A stretch of DNA of 64,000 nucleotides from Pseudorhodoferax soli. GTDB taxonomy: Bacteria; Pseudomonadota; Gammaproteobacteria; Burkholderiales; Burkholderiaceae_C. The stretch covers positions 471,320 through 535,319 of the forward strand of contig NZ_QPJK01000004.1 of the NCBI RefSeq assembly GCF_003337555.1, given 5' to 3'. Under the pieces are notes generated by a model that was not told the origin of the DNA, did no database searches, and saw nothing but the letters and a program-made list of their open reading frames with translations. Below, piece after piece: positions 53,427 through 61,208 of the stretch. A program made the translations under genes and the position numbers. The stretch's first letter is position 1; each line of letters starts with the position of its first letter.

Positions 53427-55136
53427 TCAGGCGGCGATGGCGGCGGGATGCGTTGCGCCGGCCTGCCAGTCCGCTGGGATGTCGGCCATCGCAAGCGGGT
53501 CGCGCGGCAGCACGCGGTGCAGCAGCACCAGCTGCGCCCAGCGCAGCCGCGCGGCCGAACCCGTGCGCTGCGCCTCCCAGGCCATGGCGATGGCGCTGGT
53601 GCAGTGGTACAGGCCGGATGCGGCCTGGCGCGCGAGCACCTCACCGCCCTGGGCCGCCGCGGTGTGCCCGAGCGCTGCGGCGCGCGCGAGGGCCTCGCGC
53701 AGCGCACGCGCGAAGGCCGGGGCCGGGGCGGCCCCGTCCAGCAGCGCGTGCAGATGCGCCTGCAGCACGGGCAGCGCGTTCTCGCGCTGGATGGCACGCA
53801 CCACGTCCAGCGCCACGATGTTGCTGGTGCCTTCCCAGATCGAGCCCAGGTGCGCGTCGCGCACGAGGCGCGCGTCGGACCATTCCTCGATGTAGCCGCA
53901 GCCGCCGCGCACCTCCATCGCGTCGCCCGTGACCTTGCGCGCATCGCGGCAGGCGCGGAACTTGATCATGGGCGTGAGGATGCGCAGCAGCGCGTAGGCA
54001 CCCTCCTCCCCCGCATCCGACCGTGCCAGCGCTTGCGCGGTCTGGAACACCATGCTGCGCGCCTGCTCGGCCGGCAGGCGCAGCTTGTCGAGCTGGCGCT
54101 GCATGAGCGGCATGTCGGCCAGGCGCTTGCCGAAGGCCATGCGCTGGCTGGCGATGAACTCGGCCTCGGCACAGGCGCGGCGCATCATGCCCGCCGAGCG
54201 CACACCGTTGGACAGGCGCGAGTTGTTGACCATGTCGGCCATCTGCACGAAGCCGCGGCCGCGCTCGCCCACCAGCCAGGCCACCGCGCCGTCCAGCGTG
54301 ATCTCGCCCGAGGCCATGGAGCGTGTGCCCAGCTTGTGCTTCAAGCGCACGATGCGGTAGTGGTTCAGGCTGCCGTCGTCCAGGCGGCGCGGCAGCAGGA
54401 ACAGCGAGACGCCCTTGATGCCGGCCGGCGCGCCGTCGGGCCGGGCCAGCACCATGGCGAAGTCGGCATCCGGGTTGGAGCAGAACCACTTGTCGCCGGT
54501 CAGGCGCCAGCTGCCGTCGCCCTGCGCGGTGGCCCGCGTCAGCGTGGCGGCGATGTCGGAGCCGGCGGCCTGCTCGGTCATGAACATGGCGCCCTGGGCC
54601 AGTTCGTCGAAATCCAACGAGGTCAGGCGTGGCAGGCAGCGCGCCACCAGCGCCGGGTCGCCGAACTTCTTGAGCGTGCGCGTGAGCGAGTCCGTCATCG
54701 AGACCGGGCAGCACAGGCCGAACTCGGCCTGCACGAACAGGTAGAACAGCACGTACTTGACGGCCGGCGGCATCTTGCCTTGCCAGCCGAAGCTCTCCTC
54801 GCGGTGCGAGATGGAGCCCATGGCGAACTCGGAGAGCGCGAGCCGCTCCATCTCCACATAGGCCGGGTGCTTGACGATGGTCTGCACGTCCAGCCCCGTG
54901 CGCGTGCGGTGCTCCAGCACCGGCGGATTGTGGTCGGCCGTGCCGGCCAGATCGTCGAGCGGGCCGCCGGCCAGGGCGCCCAGCCGCTCGAAGTGCGGCA
55001 GCATGTGGCGGCGCAGTTCGTCGGGCAGGTAGAGCGCCAGCAGCTGCTGCAACTCGGTGTCGGTCGCGAACAGGTTCTGGCCGTGGCGGTCGGGGATGGG
55101 ATGGGCGGCGTGGTCGGCAGCTGCGTCTTGGGGCAT
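53427..55136 (-). CDS. Acyl-CoA dehydrogenase (AidB-like)
   Basis: 569-residue flavoprotein of the acyl-CoA dehydrogenase superfamily. The FAD/substrate signature is in FMTEQAAGSDIAATLTRA and WFCSNPDADFAMVLAR, the mid-domain helix in NNSRLSNGVRSAGMMRRACAEAEFIASQRMAFGKRL, and the C-terminal domain has VRGGCGYIEEWSDARLVRDAHLGSIWEGTSNI. The length and an N-terminal extension of about 130 residues resemble AidB-type members more than short-chain dehydrogenases. GGAG lies 7 nt before ATG 55136. First gene of the minus-strand operon; a LysR gene is divergent. Confidence 0.88.
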   Translation of the reverse strand: MPQDAAADHAAHPIPDRHGQNLFATDTELQQLLALYLPDELRRHMLPHFERLGALAGGPLDDLAGTADHNPPVLEHRTRTGLDVQTIVKHPAYVEMERLALSEFAMGSISHREESFGWQGKMPPAVKYVLFYLFVQAEFGLCCPVSMTDSLTRTLKKFGDPALVARCLPRLTSLDFDELAQGAMFMTEQAAGSDIAATLTRATAQGDGSWRLTGDKWFCSNPDADFAMVLARPDGAPAGIKGVSLFLLPRRLDDGSLNHYRIVRLKHKLGTRSMASGEITLDGAVAWLVGERGRGFVQMADMVNNSRLSNGVRSAGMMRRACAEAEFIASQRMAFGKRLADMPLMQRQLDKLRLPAEQARSMVFQTAQALARSDAGEEGAYALLRILTPMIKFRACRDARKVTGDAMEVRGGCGYIEEWSDARLVRDAHLGSIWEGTSNIVALDVVRAIQRENALPVLQAHLHALLDGAAPAPAFARALREALARAAALGHTAAAQGGEVLARQAASGLYHCTSAIAMAWEAQRTGSAARLRWAQLVLLHRVLPRDPLAMADIPADWQAGATHPAAIAA

Positions 55137-55157
55137 GGTCTGTCTCCGTTGAAACGC

Positions 55158-55179
55158 CATGGTGCAGGCTTGAACCATG
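55158..55179. promoter_or_regulatory. Candidate LysR operator between acyl-CoA dehydrogenase and lysR
   Basis: CATGGT (55158-55163) and ACCATG (55174-55179) form a perfect 6-bp inverted repeat with a 10-nt spacer, in the 89-bp divergent gap. It starts 21 bp upstream of the dehydrogenase start codon. Confidence 0.4.
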
Positions 55180-55225
55180 CATGTCCAATATCGTTGCTGA
55201 CTTGATCCATAGGAGATACCTATTG

Positions 55226-56167
55226 ATGGAACTGCGCCACCTGCGCTACTTCGCCGTGCTGGCCGACGAGCTGCACTTCGGCCGTGCCGCCGAGCGGCTG
55301 GCGATCTCGCAGCCGCCGCTGTCGGTGGCGATCCGCCAACTGGAAGACAGCGTGGGCGCGCGGCTGTTCGAACGCAACAGCAAGCAGGTCCGGCTCACGC
55401 CGGCCGGCCAGGCGCTGCGGGCGTCGGCGCGCAAGCTGCTGCGCCAGGCCGAGGAGGCGGCGCTGGAGGCGCGCGAGGTGGCGGCCGGTTCGGCCGGGCG
55501 GCTGCGGATCGGCTTCGTCGGCGCGATGCTGTACCGCGGCCTGCCGCAGGCGCTGGCGGCGTTCCAGGCCAGCCATCCGGCCGTGCGCATCAGCCTGGCC
55601 GAGCTCAATTCGGCCGAGCAGATCACCGACCTGCTGCACGACAGGCTGGACCTGGGCTTCATGCACACCGCGCGGCTTCCGGCCGAGCTCAGCGCGCGCC
55701 TGCTGCTCAGCGAGCCTTTCGTGGCCTGCCTGCCAGCGGACCATGCCCTGGCGCGCAAGCGCCGCGTGGCGCCGGCCACGCTGCGCGAGGAGGCCTTCGT
55801 CCTGTTCTCGCGCGCCGCCTCGCCCGATTACCACGAGCGCATCCTGGCCATCTGCGCACAGGCCGGCTTCCTGCCGGAAGTCCGGCACGAAGTGCGCCAC
55901 TGGCTGGCGGTGGTGTCGATGGTGGCGCAGGGGCTGGGCGTGGCCCTGGTGCCGCAGGCCATGCAGCGCTGCGGTCTGCAAGGCGCCGTGTTCCGTTCGC
56001 TGCAAGGCGTCACGGCGTTGTCGGAGGCCTATGCCGTGTGGCGGCCCGGACCGCACAACGTGCTGGTGGACGGCCTGCTCCATGCGGTACGCCAGGCGCG
56101 GCCTGCCGAAGCGGTCGGCGCGGGCCTGCGGGGCGGTGCGGGGCAAAGACACGATTCGTTGCAATGA
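55226..56167 (+). CDS. LysR-family transcriptional regulator
   Basis: 313-residue LysR protein with the classic opening MELRHLRYFAVLADELHFGRAAERLAISQPPLSVAIRQLEDSVGARLFERNSKQ, and an effector domain typical of BenM/CatM-like members (LRIGFVGAMLYRGLPQAL, LLSEPFVACLPADHALA). Divergent from the acyl-CoA operon it likely controls. The Shine-Dalgarno AGGAG (55211-55215) lies within a small inverted repeat (ATAGG/CCTAT, 55209-55223). Confidence 0.9.
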   Translation: MELRHLRYFAVLADELHFGRAAERLAISQPPLSVAIRQLEDSVGARLFERNSKQVRLTPAGQALRASARKLLRQAEEAALEAREVAAGSAGRLRIGFVGAMLYRGLPQALAAFQASHPAVRISLAELNSAEQITDLLHDRLDLGFMHTARLPAELSARLLLSEPFVACLPADHALARKRRVAPATLREEAFVLFSRAASPDYHERILAICAQAGFLPEVRHEVRHWLAVVSMVAQGLGVALVPQAMQRCGLQGAVFRSLQGVTALSEAYAVWRPGPHNVLVDGLLHAVRQARPAEAVGAGLRGGAGQRHDSLQ

Positions 56168-56264
56168 GGTCGAACACTGTTTTTAAATACAGCTAAGATG
56201 GATTTCAGGCCCCCGCCGGTGGCCCCCACCTATCGCCCCCCATCGCAGCGCTTGCTCCCTCACC

Positions 56265-56843
56265 ATGACCTCGGCCGCCGCTCCCGCCATTGCCCAGATC
56301 GCTGCCAGCGCGGTGTCGCCCGCTGCCGCTTCGCCGCTGGTCTTCGGCTGGCTCAGCGTGCCGTTGCTGACAGCGGTGATCCTCGCGTGCTCGGCCACGG
56401 TCGCCTTCGTCGGCCTGTCCTTCACGTTGCTGGCCTCGCGCGCCGACACCTTCCGCAACCTGCGCGTGGGCTTCAATGCCTTGCGTGCGTCCATGCCCGC
56501 GCGGTTCTGGACCTTGACCGAGATGCCTGAACCCGCGCAATTCGCGCAGCTGGTGAAGTACTGGCAGTACGCCTTCGACGAGTGGGTCATCACGCGCGAG
56601 CTGAACCCCCTGGTGTTCGGCCGGCTCTGGCGCGCCTACTACCGCGACGTGATCCGCGTCTCGTGCAAAAGCCCGGTGATGGTGGCCGCGCTGTTCCAGG
56701 CAGCAGAGGGCGCCACGGCGGCGGTCGACTTCAAGTTCATCGCGCTGGTGCTGGGGCCGCGCTTCACCGAACCCGCCGTGCTGGCGCGCGCCAAGGAGCT
56801 GGCGCAGCAGCACCGCATCGCAGTGCCTGCAGGCTGCCCGTAG
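56265..56843 (+). CDS. Hypothetical protein with one membrane segment
   Basis: 192 residues, no family recognised. After an Ala-rich start there is one strong membrane helix (VPLLTAVILACSATVAFVGLSFTLLA, about 32-57), then a soluble mostly helical part (FRNLRVGFNALRASMPARFWTLTEMPEPAQFAQLVKYWQYAFDEW). Codon usage and third-position GC match its neighbours, so it is probably real. It follows the LysR gene by about 100 bp on the same strand, with an AT-rich patch between (56175-56200) that may hold its promoter. Confidence 0.65.
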   Translation: MTSAAAPAIAQIAASAVSPAAASPLVFGWLSVPLLTAVILACSATVAFVGLSFTLLASRADTFRNLRVGFNALRASMPARFWTLTEMPEPAQFAQLVKYWQYAFDEWVITRELNPLVFGRLWRAYYRDVIRVSCKSPVMVAALFQAAEGATAAVDFKFIALVLGPRFTEPAVLARAKELAQQHRIAVPAGCP

Positions 56844-56858
56844 CCGAAGCGCTGGCGC

Positions 56859-56963
56859 TCAGGTGCTGCCGCGCAGGCCCCCCAACCGCGCACCGAGGAT
56901 CTGGCCCGCCCCGTCCATGAGGCGGTCCAGCAGCGCCTGCACCGTGGCCATGGTCCCGCTCAT
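56859..56963 (-). CDS. Possible 34-residue protein coupled to the iron-ADH gene
   Basis: An ATG at 56963 overlaps the TGA of the alcohol dehydrogenase gene and opens a 34-codon frame (MSGTMATVQALLDRLMDGAG..., ending GLRGST). The middle could form an amphipathic helix. No family is recognised; it could be a chance frame in GC-rich DNA or a remnant of a longer gene. Confidence 0.25.
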   Translation of the reverse strand: MSGTMATVQALLDRLMDGAGQILGARLGGLRGST

Positions 56964-58168
56964 CAGGCCGCGAGCTGCAGGATCTCCAGCACGTCGGCCG
57001 GCTCGGTGATGCGCCGCGCATTGCCGCGCGTGAAGATCTCGCCCATGCTGATGCGCGCGATGTTGTCGAACTGCTCGGCCTGCACCCCCACGGCGCGCAG
57101 GTTGCCGGGCAGGCCCAGCTGCGCCACCAGGTCGGCGAAGGCATCGCCGGCCGGCACGCCGGGCCGGCCCAGCGCCTCGGCCAGCAGGCGCTGGCGCTCG
57201 GCCGTTGACGGCGCGCTCCAGCGCAGCACGGCGGGCATCAGCACCGGCGTGCAGAAGTAGTGCGGCACGCCGCAGGTGCCGCCCAGCACATGGCCGATGG
57301 CGTGGCTGGGGCCCATCATCACGCCGCCGAACACGCTGCGGCTGGACAGCCCGTACGAGCACAGCCACGACGCGATCTGGCAGGCCGCGCGCAGCTCCAG
57401 GTTGCCGGGGTCGGCCTGCCACTGCGGCAGCAGCGCGGCCATGCGGCGGATGCCTTCGAGCACCACGGTGTCCGACAGCGGCGTGGGCGAGATGGACAGC
57501 AGCGCCTCGATGGCGTGGTCCAGCGCGCGCGTGGCCGAGCCCAGCCACAGGTGGGCCGGCGTGTGCACCGTCAGCGCCGGGTCCAGCACCACCATGCGCG
57601 GCATCATGTGGGCGTGGAAGAAGGTCTGCTTGTGGTGGTGGCGCTCGTCCGTCACCAGGCAGCCGGCGTTGAACTCGCCGCCGTTGAGCGTGCTGGGCAC
57701 GGCGACCATGCGCACCTGCGGGCCTTCGAAGCTCGGCCGCACGATGCGGCCCTCGGGGCTGAGCTTGGTCTCGAACGCGTCCAGGCCCTGCAGGTGCTCG
57801 TCGGTGAAGCCGTGGCGCAGGCACAGCGTGACCATCTTGGCCCCGTCGATGACCGAGCCGCCGCCCACGGCCACGACCAGGTCGGCCCCCACCTCCTGCG
57901 CCGCCTGCGCGGCACGCGCCACGCCGCGGCGCGTGGTGTGCTGGGGCATGCCGTCGAAGGTGCCGGCATGGCGCTCGCCCAGCGCCGCGGCGATGCCGCG
58001 CACCACGTCGGTGGTGGTGTTCAGCGTGCGGCTGGCCATGATGAACACGCGCCGCGCGCCGGCGCGCTCGGCCTCGGTCACGATGGCCTCGGCCGCGGGG
58101 CGGCCGAAGTGCACGCGCTCGATGGCGGGAAAGCTGTGGGCGCCGACGGCGGCTGGGATGGGCTGCAT
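56963..58168 (-). CDS. Iron-containing alcohol dehydrogenase / maleylacetate reductase-like enzyme
   Basis: 401-residue NAD(P)-dependent oxidoreductase of the iron-ADH superfamily. The cofactor-binding motif is VAVGGGSVIDGAKM, and the metal region includes ATRALDHAIEALLS, GPSHAIGHVLGG and CGVPHYFCTP. At the first metal-ligand position the usual Asp (four residues before the His of HAIE) is Arg, as the sequence reads RALDH. Maleylacetate reductases also lack that Asp, which favours this branch over Fe-dependent alcohol dehydrogenases. The N-terminal stretch FPAIERVHFGRPAAEAI also resembles maleylacetate reductases. Divergent from an IclR gene. Confidence 0.82.
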   Translation of the reverse strand: MQPIPAAVGAHSFPAIERVHFGRPAAEAIVTEAERAGARRVFIMASRTLNTTTDVVRGIAAALGERHAGTFDGMPQHTTRRGVARAAQAAQEVGADLVVAVGGGSVIDGAKMVTLCLRHGFTDEHLQGLDAFETKLSPEGRIVRPSFEGPQVRMVAVPSTLNGGEFNAGCLVTDERHHHKQTFFHAHMMPRMVVLDPALTVHTPAHLWLGSATRALDHAIEALLSISPTPLSDTVVLEGIRRMAALLPQWQADPGNLELRAACQIASWLCSYGLSSRSVFGGVMMGPSHAIGHVLGGTCGVPHYFCTPVLMPAVLRWSAPSTAERQRLLAEALGRPGVPAGDAFADLVAQLGLPGNLRAVGVQAEQFDNIARISMGEIFTRGNARRITEPADVLEILQLAA

Positions 58169-58217
58169 GGTGGTCTCCGATGAGGGTGGTTGGGCGGGCC
58201 TGCAATGCACCCCTCTT

Positions 58218-58316
58218 GTTCTGCACTGCAGTCGGTCGTTCCGGTCGGTGCCATTCTGAGCAGCAAGCGGCGAAAATGGCAGCATGGCCACCCGATCAAA
58301 AACTGCAGTGCAGAAC
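58218..58316. promoter_or_regulatory. Paired operator sites flanking the iclR start
   Basis: GTTCTGCACTGCAG (58218-58231) and CTGCAGTGCAGAAC (58303-58316) are exact inverted copies. Each contains the self-complementary core CTGCA-S-TGCAG. Centres of the cores are 82 bp apart, close to eight helical turns. One copy lies in the divergent gap and the other inside the iclR coding start, a layout suited to looping and autoregulation. Confidence 0.6.
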
Positions 58317-59159
58317 ACCCAGGTCCCTGCCGCCCCCACCACGCGCGACCCGCAGGACCGCCACTTCGTCACCGCGCTCGCGCGTGGCCTCAAGGTGCTG
58401 AGCTGCTTCAAGTCGGGCGAGGAGCGCCTGGGCAACCAGGAGCTGGCCCAGCGCTGCAAGCTGCCCAAGTCCACCGTCACGCGCCTCACCCACACGCTGA
58501 CGCGGCTGGACTACCTGCACCACATTGAGGAGTCGGGCCGCTACCGCCTGGGCGTGGCGGCGCTGGCGCTCGGCGGCACCACGCTGGCGCGGCTGGACGT
58601 CAAGGAGGTCAGCCGGCCCCTGATGCAGGCGCTGGCCAACGCCACCAGCACCCTGGTCTCACTGGGCACGCGCGACGACCTGGCCATGCTCTACATCGAG
58701 AACTGCCGCGGCTACTCGCTCGTGACGCTGCGGCTGGAGATCGGCTCGCGCATCCCGCTGGCCTCCACGGCCATGGGCCGGGCCTTCCTGGCCGGTGCCG
58801 AGCCGGCGCTGCGCCAGGGGCTGGAAGACCGCCTGCGCGCGCTCGACCCGCTGCAGTGGCCGCGCCTGCAAAAGGGCATCGACCAGGCCGCAGCCGACAT
58901 CGCCGCCCACGGCTACTGCAGTTCGTTCGGCGACTGGCATGCCGAGATCCACGCCATCGCCGTGCCGCTGCGCACCGGCCAGGGCCTGCCGCCCATGGTG
59001 GTCAACGCCGCCTGCCCGGCCACGGCGACCTCGGCCGAGATGCTCACGCGGCTGGTGCAGCCGCGGCTGATCGAGACGGTCCGGGCGATCGAGGCGCGGT
59101 TGGAGCTTGAAGGTCGGCTGCTGCCTGCATATATTATTCGTCGAACTATTCACGAATAA
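58284..59159 (+). CDS. IclR-family transcriptional regulator
   Basis: 291-residue regulator of the PcaR/PobR-like group: DRHFVTALARGLKVLSCFKSGEERLGNQELAQRCKLPKSTVTRLTHTLTRLDYL includes the winged helix, then the effector domain (MLYIENCRGYSLVTLRLEIGSRIPLASTAMGRAFL). Divergent from the iron-ADH gene with 115 bp between. Conserved similarity begins at about residue 20, so a downstream start is conceivable, but none with a good ribosome-binding site was found. Its last codons overlap an AT-rich dyad that precedes the HipA-like gene. Confidence 0.88.
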   Translation: MATRSKTAVQNTQVPAAPTTRDPQDRHFVTALARGLKVLSCFKSGEERLGNQELAQRCKLPKSTVTRLTHTLTRLDYLHHIEESGRYRLGVAALALGGTTLARLDVKEVSRPLMQALANATSTLVSLGTRDDLAMLYIENCRGYSLVTLRLEIGSRIPLASTAMGRAFLAGAEPALRQGLEDRLRALDPLQWPRLQKGIDQAAADIAAHGYCSSFGDWHAEIHAIAVPLRTGQGLPPMVVNAACPATATSAEMLTRLVQPRLIETVRAIEARLELEGRLLPAYIIRRTIHE

Positions 59160-59160
59160 T
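59133..59160. promoter_or_regulatory. Perfect inverted repeat upstream of the HipA-like gene
   Basis: ATTATTCGT (59133-59141) and ACGAATAAT (59152-59160) are perfect 9-bp arms with a 10-nt spacer, AT-rich in a GC-rich context, ending 8 bp before the HipA-like start. Part of it, GAACTATTCACG (59143-59154), recurs exactly at 59319-59330 inside that gene. Likely operator for the HTH domain of the downstream protein. Confidence 0.55.
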
Positions 59161-59168
59161 TCTTCAAC

Positions 59169-60548
59169 ATGGCTGCAGGACGGCATCCACCGGCGCTCCA
59201 GGACCGCACGCGGGCGCTCGAAGCGCTGCTGCGCGACGAGCCGCTGTCCGCGCAAGCGCTGGGCGCGGCTCTCGGCATCAGCCAGCCCACGCTGTCGCGC
59301 ACGCTGCAGGCAGCGCCTGAACTATTCACGCAGTTCCGCATTCCCGGTGAGCGCACGCCGCGATACGCGCGCCTGCGCGCCCTGCCCGGAGGACTGCTGC
59401 CGCGCCAGACCGTCTACCGCGTCACGGCCACGGGCGCGATCGAGCCGTTCGCCCAGGTGGAATTCCTGGGCGGCGGCGCGACGCTGGAGCGCGGGACGCG
59501 CAGCAGGACCCGGCTGTACGGCGGCCTGCCGCCCTACATGGCCTTCTCCGCGCCGTCCGGCTTCCTGGGCCGCCAGGTGGCGCAATCCGTCGCGTCGCTG
59601 CTGCACCTGCCGCTGAGCCTCAGGGACTGGAGCGACGACCACCGCATCGCCTATCTGTTCACCCGGGGACTGAACCTGGCGGGCAACCTGGTCTATGGCG
59701 ACCTGTCGCTGCAGCTGGAGATGGATCTGCGCCAGGCCGAGGCCACGCCGGCCCGGGACAAGCTGGCGCACTACGTGGCCATGGCCAGCGCGCTCAAGGA
59801 GGCTTCGTTCGGCTCCAGCGCCGGCGGCGAACAGCCGAAGTTCCTGGGCGTGGTGCAGGACGCCGGCCATGTGATCGTCAAGTTCGCGCGCAAGGGCAGC
59901 CGCATGGCAGACCTGTTGCCCCTGGAGCACCTGGCCCTGCGCGCACTGGCCGAAGTGGATGTGCCTGCGGCAGCGTCGGAACTGCTGGCGTCAGGCGACC
60001 ATGTGTTCCTGGAGGTGCGCCGCTTCGACCGGATCGGGCTGCACGGCCGCATCGGCATGTTGTCCGCAGGGTCGGTCGACGATGAATTCTTCGGCGCACG
60101 CGACACCTGGTCGGAGTTCGCAGCGCGCTGCGAGCTGGCCGGCTTCCTGTCCGCGGACGATGCGCGGCGCATCGACGTCATGGCCGCCTTCAGCGAACTG
60201 ATCGGCAACGGAGACCGGCACTTCGAGAACATCTCGCTGCTGATCGGCGAGGATGGCGAATACCAGGGCGTGGCGCCGGCCTACGACATCCTGCCGATGC
60301 GCTACGCCCCCATCGGCGCAGGCGTGGACCCGGACCTGCTGCCCATCGCACCACGCATCGGCAGCATCGGCGCCAAGCCCGCGGTGTGGGCCCGCGCAGC
60401 GCTGGCGGCCGAGCGCTTCTGGACCGCCGCGCAGCACGCCGCCCTGCCCGTCACCATCCCGCCCGCGTTCCGCACGCTGGCAGCGCGCAACCTGGCCGTG
60501 GCGCAGGCGTTCGTGGCGCCCTTGCTGCCGGCGCGCGCCACGCCGTAG
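59169..60548 (+). CDS. Orphan HipA-family kinase with N-terminal HTH (YjjJ-like)
   Basis: 459-residue Ser/Thr kinase-fold protein. An N-terminal helix-turn-helix (LSAQALGAALGISQPTLSRTL, about 27-47) is fused to a HipA kinase core: Gly-rich loop SSAGGEQPKF (216-225), catalytic loop GNGDRHFENIS with D349 and N354, and metal-binding D373 in AYDILPM. HipA toxins phosphorylate glutamyl-tRNA synthetase or other targets. Here no HipB antitoxin gene is adjacent, and the built-in HTH may replace it, as in E. coli YjjJ. A dyad right upstream suggests autoregulation. All catalytic residues are present, so activity is expected. Confidence 0.85.
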   Translation: MAAGRHPPALQDRTRALEALLRDEPLSAQALGAALGISQPTLSRTLQAAPELFTQFRIPGERTPRYARLRALPGGLLPRQTVYRVTATGAIEPFAQVEFLGGGATLERGTRSRTRLYGGLPPYMAFSAPSGFLGRQVAQSVASLLHLPLSLRDWSDDHRIAYLFTRGLNLAGNLVYGDLSLQLEMDLRQAEATPARDKLAHYVAMASALKEASFGSSAGGEQPKFLGVVQDAGHVIVKFARKGSRMADLLPLEHLALRALAEVDVPAAASELLASGDHVFLEVRRFDRIGLHGRIGMLSAGSVDDEFFGARDTWSEFAARCELAGFLSADDARRIDVMAAFSELIGNGDRHFENISLLIGEDGEYQGVAPAYDILPMRYAPIGAGVDPDLLPIAPRIGSIGAKPAVWARAALAAERFWTAAQHAALPVTIPPAFRTLAARNLAVAQAFVAPLLPARATP

Positions 60549-60564
60549 CGCACTGCGCGGGCAA

Positions 60565-61179
60565 TCAGCCGCGCTGGCGCACGATCTCTTCCTCGACCTC
60601 GCGCAGCCGGTCCTTGCCGAAGAAGAGTTCGTCGCCGACGAAGAAGCTCGGCGAGCCGAAGGCGCCGCGCGCGTGCGCCTCGTTGGTGTTGGCCAGCAGC
60701 TGGGCCTTCACGTCGGCGTCCTGCGCCGTGGCGAGCAGTTGCGCGGCCGGCAGGCCGGCTTCCTCCAGCGTGGCGGTCACGACGGCGGGCTGCCCCATGT
60801 CCAGGCCGCGCTCCCACATGGCCACATAGACCGCCTCCACATAGGGCGCGAAGCAGCCGAGCTTGTGCGCCGCCACCGCGCCGCGCATGAGCTGCAGCGT
60901 GTTGATCGGAAAGAAGGGGTTGAAGCGGTAGTTGCCGAGGCTGTGCCGGGCGACGAAGCGGTCGACCTCCATCCGCTCGTAGGCGCGTTTGTTGGGGATG
61001 TCGGCGAAGGCCTCGGCCGGCGAGCGGTTGTTGCAGAGCTTGAACAGCCCGCCCAGCAGGATGGGCACGTAGTCGAAGCGCACGCCGGTGCGCGCCTCGA
61101 TGGCGGGAATGACCCGGTGGGACAGGTAGGCGTTGGGGCTGCCGAAATCGAACAGGAACTGGACGTTGGGGGCGGTCAT
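60565..61179 (-). CDS. 2-Hydroxychromene-2-carboxylate isomerase / DsbA-like (kappa-GST) protein
   Basis: 204-residue thioredoxin-fold protein. QFLFDFGSPNAYLSHRVIPAIEARTG at the N-terminus carries the conserved Ser (S14) that replaces the DsbA cysteine, and the C-terminal GAFGSPSFFVGDELFFGKDRL is typical of the family, which uses glutathione in aromatic isomerisation. Most homologues have untested substrates. It is the last gene of a minus-strand operon with an SDR, an acyl-CoA ligase and a thioesterase. Confidence 0.87.
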   Translation of the reverse strand: MTAPNVQFLFDFGSPNAYLSHRVIPAIEARTGVRFDYVPILLGGLFKLCNNRSPAEAFADIPNKRAYERMEVDRFVARHSLGNYRFNPFFPINTLQLMRGAVAAHKLGCFAPYVEAVYVAMWERGLDMGQPAVVTATLEEAGLPAAQLLATAQDADVKAQLLANTNEAHARGAFGSPSFFVGDELFFGKDRLREVEEEIVRQRG

Positions 61180-61208
61180 GCGGTGTCTCCTTGCAGACGG
61201 TTCTTCGT

